From: Microcaldota archaeon
GTDB taxonomy: Archaea; Micrarchaeota; Micrarchaeia; Anstonellales; J096
Direction: 5' to 3'
Assembly: GCA_015522475.1 (NCBI GenBank)
Contig: WAMF01000018.1
Location: forward strand, 88,833-152,832
Length of the DNA: 64,000 bases
How positions within the stretch are numbered: the stretch's first letter is position 1; every line of letters starts with the position of its first letter. The position numbers and the translations under genes were made by a program. A model generated the notes under the pieces. That model was given only the letters and a program-made list of their open reading frames with translations. It had not been told where the DNA came from and made no database searches. This document shows, piece after piece, positions 7,812-17,137 of the stretch.

Positions 7812-10800
7812 CTACTTAGATGGTCCTAATCCACCCTCACCTTCCTCCCTTTTAGGAACGTAAAATGTAATATTGAATGACCAAGTCGGCGGCATCTTCT
7901 TACCTAAATAGTACTGCTGGCCAAAGTCAACCGTCACATGCACGCCATTTATTAGAGGTGTTATTTCTACGTTGTAACCAGCCAACATACCTCCCTGAGT
8001 TGTAGCTCCTTGAGGAAGTGAGTTAAGCTGATTATATATAGAGTGGTATGCTAAATATATGCCTAAAAGAGTTAAATAAAAGGGTGGCAGACTATGGATA
8101 GGTGGAACAAGAACACGGAACCCTGCTTTCATGTAGCCATAATATTGTTGTGGATTCTTCAGGAAAGTCTCCATATCTACCTTATCTACCTTTTTCCCAT
8201 TATCTAGAACTACTTTTACTCCTCCACCAAACTGGACAAGTGCTTGAAGAACAGCACCATATAAATTAACAAATAATTGAGTATCAGAGCTAATGCCCCC
8301 TAGAGTAAGGCTCCCCAAATTCAATGAGGAGAGAAGCTCTGAAGTAGTTGCATACCCCTCTCTCTTGTTTATATAGTAAATCAAAGGTAGTGTCCCCATT
8401 TTACCATAAGAGAATAACAACTGTGTAGCTACATTGGCTCTTTCACCACTATAGGAGTAAGTAAAACCTACAGATCCTCCACCTTCACTTATACGGCCCT
8501 TCCATTTTTTCGAGAGCATGGCAAAGCCATACCAAATATTGGCTTTTATACCCAGCGTTGCATGAGGCCCTGCCTTTACTAAGCTAAGCTCGGCTCCCAC
8601 ATGAATCCTTCTTAGAAGGGTTTGTGCAGCTGCATTTAAATCATCCAAATCAGAATTTTCGTCTACATCAGAGAGCCTATAGAAGTACACCTTCTCTGCC
8701 TTTGTATCAACGTAGAGAAGAACATAACCTAGACTCCCTTTAAGGACAAATGTGTTAAATCTAGCATCATATGCAACGACAGGCATGGACACAAATGTGT
8801 TATGAAGGACTTTATCAACCCATGATCTTAAGTTGTTGTTTTCAGTGAAATCGTTTGCCAAAGTATTTGCAAAACAACCTTCTAAACCTTTGAATGGGCC
8901 ATCCTCTGCAAAAAACTCTTTTAGTATAAGCTTAGCATCAGCATCACTGCACGAACCCGAGGCACAATTAAGCAGAGCATCCAAAAAGGCATTTGCGTCA
9001 TCGGCATCCTCAAAGTACCCACCACTAACGAGACCAGACGGAGGAGTTTGGAACAAGAAATACGAGAGCTCCTCCCGAGCCGCATCTTTATACCCCTTCT
9101 TATATTCACTTACAATATCATCTAAAGTAACTGTGTCTTCTCGATTATCTGGATTGGAATATGTGACTGACCTTATATATTTGAATATAAATCCAACATA
9201 GGCTCTTCTATCTTGAGGTGTAAACTTTGTGTGATCCTTGTTTAAAAGGTCTTGTAGAGCGTAAAGCTCAGGAAGACTAAACTGTAGGTTGTACTGAGGC
9301 TCATACTCTTTAGTCTTCTTATCCTTTTTACTCTTATAATAGAACCTATTTTCAGACGGTTTTGCATACGCGTAACGCGGTGCTGCTGGCGAAGGAAGTG
9401 ATGGAACATTTACATTAGCTCGAGGGATATAGCCAATAGGTCCACTTATTCTCGTTGCGCTCCCTTTTGAAGGAGAGACTACAGGAGCAATAGTGATTGT
9501 AGCCGGTTGTGTGGATTCAACAGACCCAGAAAGCGGCTGTGTAGAGAGTGAAAAGTTTATATTCCCAGGAATTTTTGAAGGTAGGATTGTGGGATTGGAA
9601 GGGAATGCTCCAGAGTAGCCTATATTGTATGGCTGTTGGATAGCAAAAGGATAAGAAAGGCCAACAAACTCAGGATGTTTCTTTACATTATTGTATGCCT
9701 CTAACAGCACATCTAGAGGCAGATCTGCTCCATTGATCTCTTCAAACTTCTTACCCAGTCTTAGTGCTTGAAGATGGCGAGCGTATGCCACTGTATTAGC
9801 ATACAGTAGAGCCTCCTTACTAGTAGGAGGAAATAGAAGGAGACATCCATTTTTACATACGTCGGTTTTAGATGGTAATATTCTCTCAAGAATAATCCTC
9901 CTGGAATCTTTGATTTCCATGGGCTTCCCATCAGGCCCAAACATATAGTAATGTGCTTCCCCATTAGGCATTACTTGGAAAAGAAGGGCGCCTTCCTTCA
10001 AAGATTGGCTAAACACTTCATCTTCCTTAATTATCCTTCCAGCATCCTTTAATAGGCCCGCCTCCTTTAGACGGTCTAAGAGCTTTGTATTAAGTGCGCA
10101 ATTGCCATTTCCATCGCATCTAACTAATGCATCCAAACCCCATTTATTGTATAAAGAACTAGGTGAAGGGCCATACAGAGCATATTTGGGAATGGTGGTC
10201 TTTCCTCCTCCTCCAGCATAGGGCACTGCAACTTCCCCTCCAAGTTTAAGCAAGGTCTCCTGTAGAGAGAGGCCGGGTTTAGGTGATATAATACGGTATT
10301 TGCCTTTTTGCGAATATACTAAGCAGCAGATAACGGGCTTCTCCATAACAATTTTCTTTTCCTCCCCTTGAGGTGTTACAACTGTTTGTGTAACAGGCAT
10401 TGACTTTATAAAGAAGTAAAAGTCTTTTCCATCTTCAGATTTAAGGTGAATGTATGTTGATGCCTGGTATTTTTGTAAAATGGTGCCTATTTTAGTCTCT
10501 ACAAATTTAGGTGGAAGTTGAGATATCTGTCGAGAATCCAATGTCACAGGCACAACTTTGTTACCTACTTCGAAAGAACCTGTTAATTGAACTGTGTTTG
10601 CAAATTGTCCAATGGCTGGACATCTTTCGTTCAAGTCCAAGGGGTCTTGTGTTGAGTCGAGTGTATAACTACTTATAGAAGTAATTTGGCTCATCCTTTC
10701 TACTTCCATATACACGAGGTACTTTATAAGGGCTGTAATCTGGAATGGCCCAAAAGATAAGGCAAACACATATGCATTCAGCTTATTGTTATTGATATAT

Positions 10801-12959
10801 TCCATCACAGAAGACGAAAGAATGCCCTTTTTCTCGATTGTAGGCAAAAATATATTTCTAGCTTCTCTCCTCTTCTTATAAGCTGTATTACCCCATTGTT
10901 CTTCACCTTTTTTAGGTATAAAGTACTCTCCATAACTGAGCTCCAAAGCACTTATAGACAAGATAAGTTGAACCAGCCTTTCCTTCTTTAATTTTCTTGG
11001 AAGTTTGCCATATATGAGCTCATAAATCTTTTGCGAAAGCTTGAAATCGCCACCCATCCATGAGCCTCTAAAGTTGAGATAAAGAGGCGCCTCAGTATTG
11101 GCTTCAGATATATTGCCAACCACTTCTTTAAGAGGTATAAAACGAATATTTATCTCTGTCTTTTCCTCTGATGTGGCAACTTCAAGTTTCCCTGAAACAA
11201 GACCCGACGTCATATTAAATGTAATGGGGGTATAAAGGTTTCCCTTATCATCTGTTTTTACTAAAGGTGTAGAAACATTCTCGGGTAAGAATAATTGATT
11301 AAGCAAGGCTATGTTACCCTTATTTAAGACGGGTTTGCCATTCCGTACAGACCTAAGAAGAAAGCGCTTGTAGACATACTTTTTAACCTTGTTCCCTTCC
11401 TTCTTGAAAAAGAACACCTCTGCTGCCACGTTGCCATTTTTATCTGTATAAAAGCTCACAAATCCGGGCACTTTGTAAAAGCCACCTTGCTGTTTTTGAG
11501 GCAAAAGAATCCATCCACCATACGTATTTACAAACAAAAATTTATCCTGTTGTTTTTTGCCTATAAGTTCAAAAGCATCACCCGACGTAATATTTTTACC
11601 TGGCACACCCAGCTCCTTAGCTATACTTCCATTCCACATAGGCTTCATTATATTATTGAGATTGCTCTTGAAATTCTTGTAAGATTCTGAAATATTTTGG
11701 CTTATTGTCTCTATATAGTGAGTTGTCAATATAAGGATTGCCATCTCATCGAAAAAGCGGAAGAACTTTTCTGAAACTTCACTCACAAGCTTCCCGTTTT
11801 TCTTTTTTGTGACTGTAGGTGTAAGCCCATATTTCCCCGCCAGCTTCAGCACTTCGCTATAAAAGGTATATGTTGCATCTGGCCCTAAATAATCTTTTAG
11901 AAGAGCATATGCATCCTTTCCATTCTTTTTGTATTCTTTAAGTAGCCTTGAGAAGAAATAATACGTTTTCAACCCAGCAACAATTCTCCGTGACGAGGAT
12001 GCCGGATTATAAAGAAGCACAGCCATTACCATTGTCTTGGGACTTTGAAGAAGCTTTAAGAGATTCTCACGAGACCATCCACATTTCTTGCAGGCTCTTT
12101 CAAGCTCAATTATGTTGGGATCGTCAGTATTGTTGAGGAGTGACCTTACACGCTGATACAATACCCTATATCCTTTCTTAGCTGCTTCATGCAACTTTTT
12201 CTCTTTCCCTTCTAACTTTCGATTATTATAGTTTACAGCAGTTAGGTAATAATCTAAAAACAAGAAAAGGACACCCAATGAAAGTGAGTTATCTATATAT
12301 GGGAGCCACTGAGAAGATGCATTTGTGAATATACGATTTTGCGGCCCAAGATTATATAACTGTTTAAGGAATGGTGGAAGAGAACCTTCTTCCCCCACTT
12401 TAAAAAGGCGGATAGAATAATTACCTGAAACATGGGTAGAAACAGTAGTAGGAGCGTTTTCAACAGTGCCTCCAGCTGCATGATGGTGAGCACCCCTTTC
12501 TTCTCTCTTGCTCTGTAAGAAGCCCAACGACTCCAACGCAGAAAGTAGTTGAGGGGAAGAATAGGCTGATTTTTTATCTACAGTAACTCCTTTAGTTTGT
12601 ATTTTAAATACCATGCTCCCTATATCTACAGAAGTATCCTCTACTATAGAGGTAAGCAAAATCTTATATGTGTCCTTGTTATTTTTGTCCCTTGAAAAGG
12701 TAAGCTTCATAGTTAGCTTACCAGCTCCTTTTATTTCTCCCTCTATAATTAACGCTGAGCCTTTGATTTTTACAGAAGAGACCTTCATCACTTGCTTTCC
12801 GCCATCTGCATAGTTTATGACAAATTGCTTTTTCTCCTCTATTTTGCTCTTGACCATTCTTAAGAAAGCGCTTACCTTAAGTGTTTTCTGAACACCAGGA
12901 GCAGGAATAGTAGTTGTGTTGCCAGAGCTGCTTCCTCCGTTGTCTCCACCACTTGCCAT
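7812..12959 (-). CDS. Giant protein of unknown function (1715 residues)
   Basis: No signal peptide or transmembrane segment is visible. The N-terminus is Gly/Ser/Asn-rich (MASGGDNGGSSSGNTTT), then an alternating beta/helical region, a long helical region (about 190-460), and a segment around residues 660-740 with ALELSYGEY and SFGPFQI that weakly recalls lysozyme-fold enzymes. A Pro/Ser-rich linker lies at about 1130-1200, and the last 300 residues are Gly-rich amphipathic strands. Cys occurs in close pairs (CKKC, CDGNGNC, CKNGC, CASGSC), suggesting disulfides or metal sites. ATG at 12959 is chosen because GGTGG ends 4 bases upstream and the box A at 12986-12997 lies inside the longer reading frame that begins at 13016. 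It is the first gene of an operon with the exported protein. Not matched to any family I know. Confidence 0.7.
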   Translation of the reverse strand: MASGGDNGGSSSGNTTTIPAPGVQKTLKVSAFLRMVKSKIEEKKQFVINYADGGKQVMKVSSVKIKGSALIIEGEIKGAGKLTMKLTFSRDKNNKDTYKILLTSIVEDTSVDIGSMVFKIQTKGVTVDKKSAYSSPQLLSALESLGFLQSKREERGAHHHAAGGTVENAPTTVSTHVSGNYSIRLFKVGEEGSLPPFLKQLYNLGPQNRIFTNASSQWLPYIDNSLSLGVLFLFLDYYLTAVNYNNRKLEGKEKKLHEAAKKGYRVLYQRVRSLLNNTDDPNIIELERACKKCGWSRENLLKLLQSPKTMVMAVLLYNPASSSRRIVAGLKTYYFFSRLLKEYKKNGKDAYALLKDYLGPDATYTFYSEVLKLAGKYGLTPTVTKKKNGKLVSEVSEKFFRFFDEMAILILTTHYIETISQNISESYKNFKSNLNNIMKPMWNGSIAKELGVPGKNITSGDAFELIGKKQQDKFLFVNTYGGWILLPQKQQGGFYKVPGFVSFYTDKNGNVAAEVFFFKKEGNKVKKYVYKRFLLRSVRNGKPVLNKGNIALLNQLFLPENVSTPLVKTDDKGNLYTPITFNMTSGLVSGKLEVATSEEKTEINIRFIPLKEVVGNISEANTEAPLYLNFRGSWMGGDFKLSQKIYELIYGKLPRKLKKERLVQLILSISALELSYGEYFIPKKGEEQWGNTAYKKRREARNIFLPTIEKKGILSSSVMEYINNNKLNAYVFALSFGPFQITALIKYLVYMEVERMSQITSISSYTLDSTQDPLDLNERCPAIGQFANTVQLTGSFEVGNKVVPVTLDSRQISQLPPKFVETKIGTILQKYQASTYIHLKSEDGKDFYFFIKSMPVTQTVVTPQGEEKKIVMEKPVICCLVYSQKGKYRIISPKPGLSLQETLLKLGGEVAVPYAGGGGKTTIPKYALYGPSPSSLYNKWGLDALVRCDGNGNCALNTKLLDRLKEAGLLKDAGRIIKEDEVFSQSLKEGALLFQVMPNGEAHYYMFGPDGKPMEIKDSRRIILERILPSKTDVCKNGCLLLFPPTSKEALLYANTVAYARHLQALRLGKKFEEINGADLPLDVLLEAYNNVKKHPEFVGLSYPFAIQQPYNIGYSGAFPSNPTILPSKIPGNINFSLSTQPLSGSVESTQPATITIAPVVSPSKGSATRISGPIGYIPRANVNVPSLPSPAAPRYAYAKPSENRFYYKSKKDKKTKEYEPQYNLQFSLPELYALQDLLNKDHTKFTPQDRRAYVGFIFKYIRSVTYSNPDNREDTVTLDDIVSEYKKGYKDAAREELSYFLFQTPPSGLVSGGYFEDADDANAFLDALLNCASGSCSDADAKLILKEFFAEDGPFKGLEGCFANTLANDFTENNNLRSWVDKVLHNTFVSMPVVAYDARFNTFVLKGSLGYVLLYVDTKAEKVYFYRLSDVDENSDLDDLNAAAQTLLRRIHVGAELSLVKAGPHATLGIKANIWYGFAMLSKKWKGRISEGGGSVGFTYSYSGERANVATQLLFSYGKMGTLPLIYYINKREGYATTSELLSSLNLGSLTLGGISSDTQLFVNLYGAVLQALVQFGGGVKVVLDNGKKVDKVDMETFLKNPQQYYGYMKAGFRVLVPPIHSLPPFYLTLLGIYLAYHSIYNQLNSLPQGATTQGGMLAGYNVEITPLINGVHVTVDFGQQYYLGKKMPPTWSFNITFYVPKREEGEGGLGPSK

Positions 12960-12985
12960 TTTACCACCAAATATACTACTCAACC

Positions 12986-12997
12986 TATATTTAAAAA
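12986..12997 (-). promoter_or_regulatory. Box A promoter of the giant-protein operon
   Basis: CTTTTTAAATATAGG on the minus strand is centred about 32 bases upstream of ATG 12959. It lies within the frame if translation started at 13016, so it decides the start. Confidence 0.65.
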
Positions 12998-13244
12998 GGT
13001 TGCGTAGAGCCTTCATATAGAAACAAAGGCTTCATAGAATTCACGGAACTAGAAGTAGAAACCAAGAAGGAGAAAAAAGAAGTGCGTCCCTAAAACTCTA
13101 GAGCTGGCAGCCCAAAACACCACATTAAAGCGGCATCACCATCCTGTCAATAGGGCGTTTGTCGCCAACAACTTACGCCTAGCTCTAGCTCAAGTCATAA
13201 AACACAAATAAAAATACAGACAGTGGGCAAAACTTTATGATGCT

Positions 13245-13778
13245 TTATCTCTTGCCAAACTTCCCTTCATAAAGTGACTTGGCCTTTGAAAGCGCTTTTA
13301 AGGCCTCCTCTTTTTCATACCATCCACCCACCACAACCGTCTTGCCTTCTAAATCCTTATAGTGCTTAAAGAAGTGGGCTATTTCGTCGAGGATGGGTGA
13401 AGGCACATCAATGAGAGAGCCTGTTTGCCTATAGCTTGGGTCGCCAGTAGGCACAAGCAGCAATTTATCGTCGATGCCGTGCTCATCCTCCATATGAAGC
13501 ATGCCAATGACCCTCGCCTCAAGCACACAGCCTGTAAACGTCGGATGTCTCACAAGCACCATTGCATCAAGTGGATCGTCGTCTTCATACCATGTGCGTG
13601 GCACAAAGCCATAATCTACGGGATAGAAAAAAGGACTAAATAGAACGCGGTCCAGCCTAAAGACACCCTCTTCATATTCATACTCATACTTATTTCGGCT
13701 GCCCTTAGGCACTTCTACAACAACATTAACTATGTCGGCGATACCGTTTGCTATATCGTGGAGATAATTCAAGGCCAT
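13245..13778 (-). CDS. ppa: Inorganic pyrophosphatase, class A (soluble)
   Basis: Cytosolic enzyme that hydrolyses pyrophosphate to phosphate and so pulls biosynthetic reactions forward. 177 residues, the usual length. The signature D-D-D-P-L-D (residues 66-71) and the later EDEHGIDDK (about 97-105) supply the Mg-binding aspartates; the substrate-binding KYEYEYEEGVF and YPVDYGFVP blocks are intact. ATG at 13778 is chosen because box A (TTTAAA, 13800-13805) is 24-25 bases upstream, implying a leaderless mRNA. The gene is divergent from the PPM-phosphatase gene, and the same palindromic box could serve both. Confidence 0.95.
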   Translation of the reverse strand: MALNYLHDIANGIADIVNVVVEVPKGSRNKYEYEYEEGVFRLDRVLFSPFFYPVDYGFVPRTWYEDDDPLDAMVLVRHPTFTGCVLEARVIGMLHMEDEHGIDDKLLLVPTGDPSYRQTGSLIDVPSPILDEIAHFFKHYKDLEGKTVVVGGWYEKEEALKALSKAKSLYEGKFGKR

Positions 13779-13799
13779 GGAAAGAAGAGAAAAGAAACA

Positions 13800-13806
13800 T
13801 TTAAAA
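13800..13806. promoter_or_regulatory. Palindromic box A between ppa and the PPM phosphatase gene
   Basis: TTTAAAA: the TTTAAA core is self-complementary and is centred 24.5 bases from the ppa ATG (leaderless) and 38.5 bases from the ATG at 13841 (leader about 12 bases). It is the only clear box in the 62-base gap. Confidence 0.6.
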
Positions 13807-13840
13807 GAACATCCACTCAAAAGTAACTAAAGATGGTAGA

Positions 13841-15175
13841 ATGAGGTATACATCTATTGCGCCATCTCGGGTAATCGAAAGAGAAAAACAAATGGGTCAA
13901 AAGCTAGCCTTTATTATACAGCAGGAACTGAAGAAAATAGGTGCCTTAGATGGTGACTTAGGAAGCGCTGGTAGAAGGAAGAGTGGATTGAGGAAAATAA
14001 CTGTTTATCTATCACCCTACCACAAAACTGCTCAAATTTTAGGCCAACTTGAGGCGCTATCCCAAGCAACGAGGCTAAAAATTGGTATAGAGGAACATGC
14101 AAAGTCAGACACTCTCATATACATCGAAAATAAAAGAAGCCAGCTAGGCAATATCGCCCTTCTAATAAATCGCTATGGAGACATTGCGAAGGAAATATAC
14201 AACGCCGGCAGTCCTGCCAAAGATACGCCTCCAGATATAAGTCCCTGCAACGATAGAGAGGATGGGTTTGCTCTTTTCAGAATTTCAAATGAGCATATGG
14301 GTACTGAAGATGATTACAGAGGTATAGAGATAAGCGCAAAGTTGGTGGATAGAAAGGAGGTTATGTTTGTAAAGGACAAGAACATAAAAGCGCTAGTCAG
14401 AAAAGGCCATAAAGAAAACCTCGACGAAGTTTTTGCATACCGCTTTCCACCCTACATTGTGCTAGCGGTCGTGGATGGCATAAGCCTCGTCGAAATTGGG
14501 CCAGAAGTTATGAGCTGGGAAAAGAAGGTTACTAGAATGGAAGCTTTCAGGGACGTCATAAAAGACAATTCAGCTTACCTCGAAGAAGCGCTCGAAAATC
14601 CCACCGCTTATATTAAGTGTCTGATTCAGGACCTAAAAACGCGAATTGAAGCCATGGAACATATCGTAGAATGGGAAGAGGAAGGAGGTGTGCCTGCCGC
14701 TATAGTGCTAGCAATCATAAACCAAGAGAAGGAAAAAGGTCAGCTCTATTGGATGAGTGACGGCACGGCTATCTTGAGGAGATATGGATGTGCCTATTCG
14801 TTGATAATCAAAAGAGGAAAGAGCTCTGTAGAAGATGCATTTATAGCAAAGAAGCTCCGCCATAATTCACGGGTAATCATACCCTTCAAGTCAGAGGATA
14901 TATTGAACTTGGAAGGGGTTCCCCCTGTTGAATTCAGTATACATAAAGGAGACACTCTTTACCTCACATCAGATGGCATCGCAAGCCTATGGGATGAACT
15001 TTACAAAGACAGCAAACAGATGAATAACCAGTCATTAATTGTGCTACTTGACAAGATCATGGATATAAAAGGCAGAATTAAACTATCGGATAGGACTGGA
15101 GATGAAAGGGAAAGCCTAAGTGGACAGGTAAAAGAGATCGACGATATAAGCATATTAAAGTATACAAAAGGATAA
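13841..15175 (+). CDS. PPM/PP2C-type protein phosphatase-like protein
   Basis: 444 residues. The C-terminal half has a degenerate PPM layout in the right order: VVDGIS (D212-G213), a segment GQLYWMSDGTAILRR (about 301-314) like the strand carrying GDSR in PP2C, GDTLYLTSDGIASLW (S377-D378-G379), and EIDDISILKY near the C-terminus (about D437). These Asp positions would bind the two metal ions used for phosphoserine/threonine hydrolysis. The first 200 residues have no recognised domain. Spacing is closer to SpoIIE-type than to classical PP2C enzymes. No transmembrane segment. Target unknown; no kinase gene is nearby. Confidence 0.65.
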   Translation: MRYTSIAPSRVIEREKQMGQKLAFIIQQELKKIGALDGDLGSAGRRKSGLRKITVYLSPYHKTAQILGQLEALSQATRLKIGIEEHAKSDTLIYIENKRSQLGNIALLINRYGDIAKEIYNAGSPAKDTPPDISPCNDREDGFALFRISNEHMGTEDDYRGIEISAKLVDRKEVMFVKDKNIKALVRKGHKENLDEVFAYRFPPYIVLAVVDGISLVEIGPEVMSWEKKVTRMEAFRDVIKDNSAYLEEALENPTAYIKCLIQDLKTRIEAMEHIVEWEEEGGVPAAIVLAIINQEKEKGQLYWMSDGTAILRRYGCAYSLIIKRGKSSVEDAFIAKKLRHNSRVIIPFKSEDILNLEGVPPVEFSIHKGDTLYLTSDGIASLWDELYKDSKQMNNQSLIVLLDKIMDIKGRIKLSDRTGDERESLSGQVKEIDDISILKYTKG

Positions 15176-15270
15176 GATAAAAGGGACTGAGAATTTAGAG
15201 ATGATTTAGGCAGTCGCAAGTTTATAGGATATTAAGAGATATTAAGAATTAAAGGCCAGTAAGCCACAAC

Positions 15271-15280
15271 GTTTATAAAC
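15271..15280 (+). promoter_or_regulatory. Box A promoter of the PRC-barrel gene
   Basis: GTTTATAAAC is a perfect palindrome 36 bases upstream of ATG 15312; the predicted short leader contains GGGTG. Confidence 0.6.
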
Positions 15281-15311
15281 CTTGAGACAGAATAAAGGTT
15301 GGGTGTAAGCA

Positions 15312-15551
15312 ATGACAAAAAGGCTCTCTGAAATGTATGGTATGGATGTATTCACCGACAGTGGGAAGTTCCTAGGCACTGCTCAAGAGTTCCTCTTAGA
15401 CGTAGAAAAAGGGGTTGTCTCAAGAATCTTGCTGGATAGAGTTCCAAGCTCAAAAGAGCAACTCAAGCAGATACTTAAAGAAAAGAGTGTCAAGTACGAA
15501 AACATAAAGTCTGTAGAGGATGTTATTGTCGTAAAACACCAGACAAGCTGA
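15312..15551 (+). CDS. Small PRC-barrel domain protein
   Basis: 79 residues consisting of one PRC-barrel: MTKRLSEMYGMDVFTDSGKF with the typical G-x-V(F)-x(3)-G-x-x-L-G opening, then alternating strands ending in YENIKSVEDVIVV. PRC-barrels bind proteins or RNA (RimM) or, in haloarchaea, act in cell division (CdpB1/CdpB2 with SepF). The isolated small form is widespread in archaea, and division or RNA-related roles are both possible. GGGTG lies 7 bases upstream of the ATG. It is a stand-alone gene, converging with the dephospho-CoA kinase gene. Confidence 0.85.
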   Translation: MTKRLSEMYGMDVFTDSGKFLGTAQEFLLDVEKGVVSRILLDRVPSSKEQLKQILKEKSVKYENIKSVEDVIVVKHQTS

Positions 15552-15682
15552 TTTTTAGCGACGTGGTATAGGCTTTAGAGCTCTTAATTCATTTTCTCCT
15601 TTATTATTTTAATTTTAATACTTCATCTTGGCTATTACTTGCTGCTTAGCCATTTAGATCTTCTAACTCGATTTCTACTAAT

Positions 15683-16189
15683 TTAATCTTCTAGATTAAC
15701 GCCCAACATCTCTAAAATATACCTACTTATTGCCCTTGCTTTTAGGCCAGATATAGCCACTATGCCTTGATTCCTCAGTCCGTAATAAATGAGATGATCA
15801 GCTTCAGCATAAGCCATAAAGGCCAAACCCGCAAGATCCTCTTCACCCTCTATAAAAAGCGCACCCCCTTCCTTCATGAGGTGCTTCGCCAAGGGCAGAA
15901 GAGCCGTATTAAAATGATGGGCTGGATTTGGCAATGTTTTAGCCTTTGGGTAAGCTGAACTTATAATTCCTTTTTTGGATGCCTCTATAGACTTCCTCTC
16001 ATTCACAAAATCGTAAACAGCAACAAAGGGTTTAATGCCTGCTTTCAGCGTGGAGAGCACAACCGCATCGCCCACTCCAACAAGCCGCTTAGATTTAGAC
16101 AAGGAGAGAATGCTGTCCAAAGGACAGAGGCCTGAAAAAGGCTCTTTGAGTAGCTCCCTAATAGACGACGGAACCTCTAGGATAGACAT
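15683..16189 (-). CDS. GTP-dependent dephospho-CoA kinase (DUF359 family)
   Basis: Phosphorylates dephospho-CoA to coenzyme A using GTP, the last step of archaeal CoA synthesis. 168 residues, the usual length. Family blocks are present: VGVGDAVVLSTLKAGIKPFVAVYDFVNER, an N-P-A-H (usually N-P-A-G) segment, and GEEDLAGL followed by YYGLRNQGIVAI. The Asp residues in GD, YD and EED are the expected catalytic/metal-binding positions. The family assignment is from established work on Thermococcus (GTP-dependent DPCK). Terminal RBS not obvious; GGAAAAGATGATACA precedes ATG 16189. Confidence 0.85.
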   Translation of the reverse strand: MSILEVPSSIRELLKEPFSGLCPLDSILSLSKSKRLVGVGDAVVLSTLKAGIKPFVAVYDFVNERKSIEASKKGIISSAYPKAKTLPNPAHHFNTALLPLAKHLMKEGGALFIEGEEDLAGLAFMAYAEADHLIYYGLRNQGIVAISGLKARAISRYILEMLGVNLED

Positions 16190-16326
16190 TGTATCATCTT
16201 TTCCTACGTATGTTTACTTTCTGCTGACTTTTACTTCCTCATGAGAAGTCACTCCGCTTCCTGCCTCGCCATTAAAACCGCCATACAAACGCCTATTCTA
16301 TTTTATAGCCTTACCGCTTTTTCCAC

Positions 16327-16680
16327 TCAATCTCTCGAGAGATCTATGAGAGAGCCAAGAGCAACGATAACTGCCATGGAACCAAAGAAGAGCACAAGAG
16401 AATTGAAGAGCATTGTGAACAGCGTTATAACAAAGGGTGGCAGGGTAAAGTTTATGAGAAGATCTCTCAAGGCCACTGACGAAATAATAAGCGCAACTAT
16501 GGAAACGAGGAAACGAACAATCTCATCCACGTCGATGTTAAGGAAACCCACAATAAGGCCCAATAGTACAAGAAGATAACCTATTATCTCATTCGGGAAG
16601 AACATATTTATAAGGACAAGAAGCATGCCCAACCAAAAAGATACTATACCAGTTATACTTAATACTTCCTCTGTCTTCAT
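16327..16680 (-). CDS. Small polytopic membrane protein, unknown
   Basis: 117 residues with four predicted transmembrane segments (about 8-26, 31-48, 53-70 and 85-112) and almost no soluble part. Not recognised. The start is uncertain: ATG 16680 has GGTGA 4 bases upstream, ATG 16695 has GGAGGTGG 9 bases upstream, and ATG 16716 contains that site. A box-like CTTTATTTTTAATC lies near 16727-16740. The gene stands between the dephospho-CoA kinase and Lsm genes, same strand. Confidence 0.65.
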   Translation of the reverse strand: MKTEEVLSITGIVSFWLGMLLVLINMFFPNEIIGYLLVLLGLIVGFLNIDVDEIVRFLVSIVALIISSVALRDLLINFTLPPFVITLFTMLFNSLVLFFGSMAVIVALGSLIDLSRD

Positions 16681-16906
16681 AGTCTCACCAAACATCAACA
16701 AGTGCCACCTCCTCATGAAAAGAAAAGATTAAAAATAAAGGGGTTGCCCATTAAAACACGTTTTCGTAACAACAAATCCCTACGAGCTTGGCCCGCTCAA
16801 TTAGCATCACAACTGAGCTTAGAATACAAATACACTAAATGTTATCTCTATCCCACGACTAATCTAGCACTTATTAAATTCTGCTTCTGCTTGTCAAAAA
16901 CTCCAA

Positions 16907-17137
16907 TTACTCCATGTATACATAGACGATGGAGTCGCCGCGGATGAGCATCTTAGAGATTTGAGCATCTGAGAAGCTACCATCATCCTTCCTTTCCTTT
17001 ACGCTAAACAATTCTAAGTTCATGTGTATATCGTAGGAAATAAGCTTCCCCTTGAACACCTTGTTGCCCTTTATGGCAAGCACTACCTCTTTATTCAACA
17101 TCTCATTCAAGAGATCAAATGGCCGTTTGTCTGGCAT
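16907..17137 (-). CDS. Lsm/Sm-like archaeal RNA-binding protein
   Basis: 76 residues forming one Sm fold, which assembles into a heptameric ring binding U-rich RNA. Sm1 (VVLAIKGNKVFKGKLISYDIHMNLEL, about 18-43) has the conserved D-x-H-M-N-L, and Sm2 (IRGDSIVYV, about 66-74) has the R-G-D/N core. GGTGAAAAC precedes the ATG. It ends the long translation cluster but is separated from S24e by 311 bases, so it may have its own promoter. In many archaea lsm is followed by the L37e gene; no L37e is present here. Confidence 0.93.
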   Translation of the reverse strand: MPDKRPFDLLNEMLNKEVVLAIKGNKVFKGKLISYDIHMNLELFSVKERKDDGSFSDAQISKMLIRGDSIVYVYME

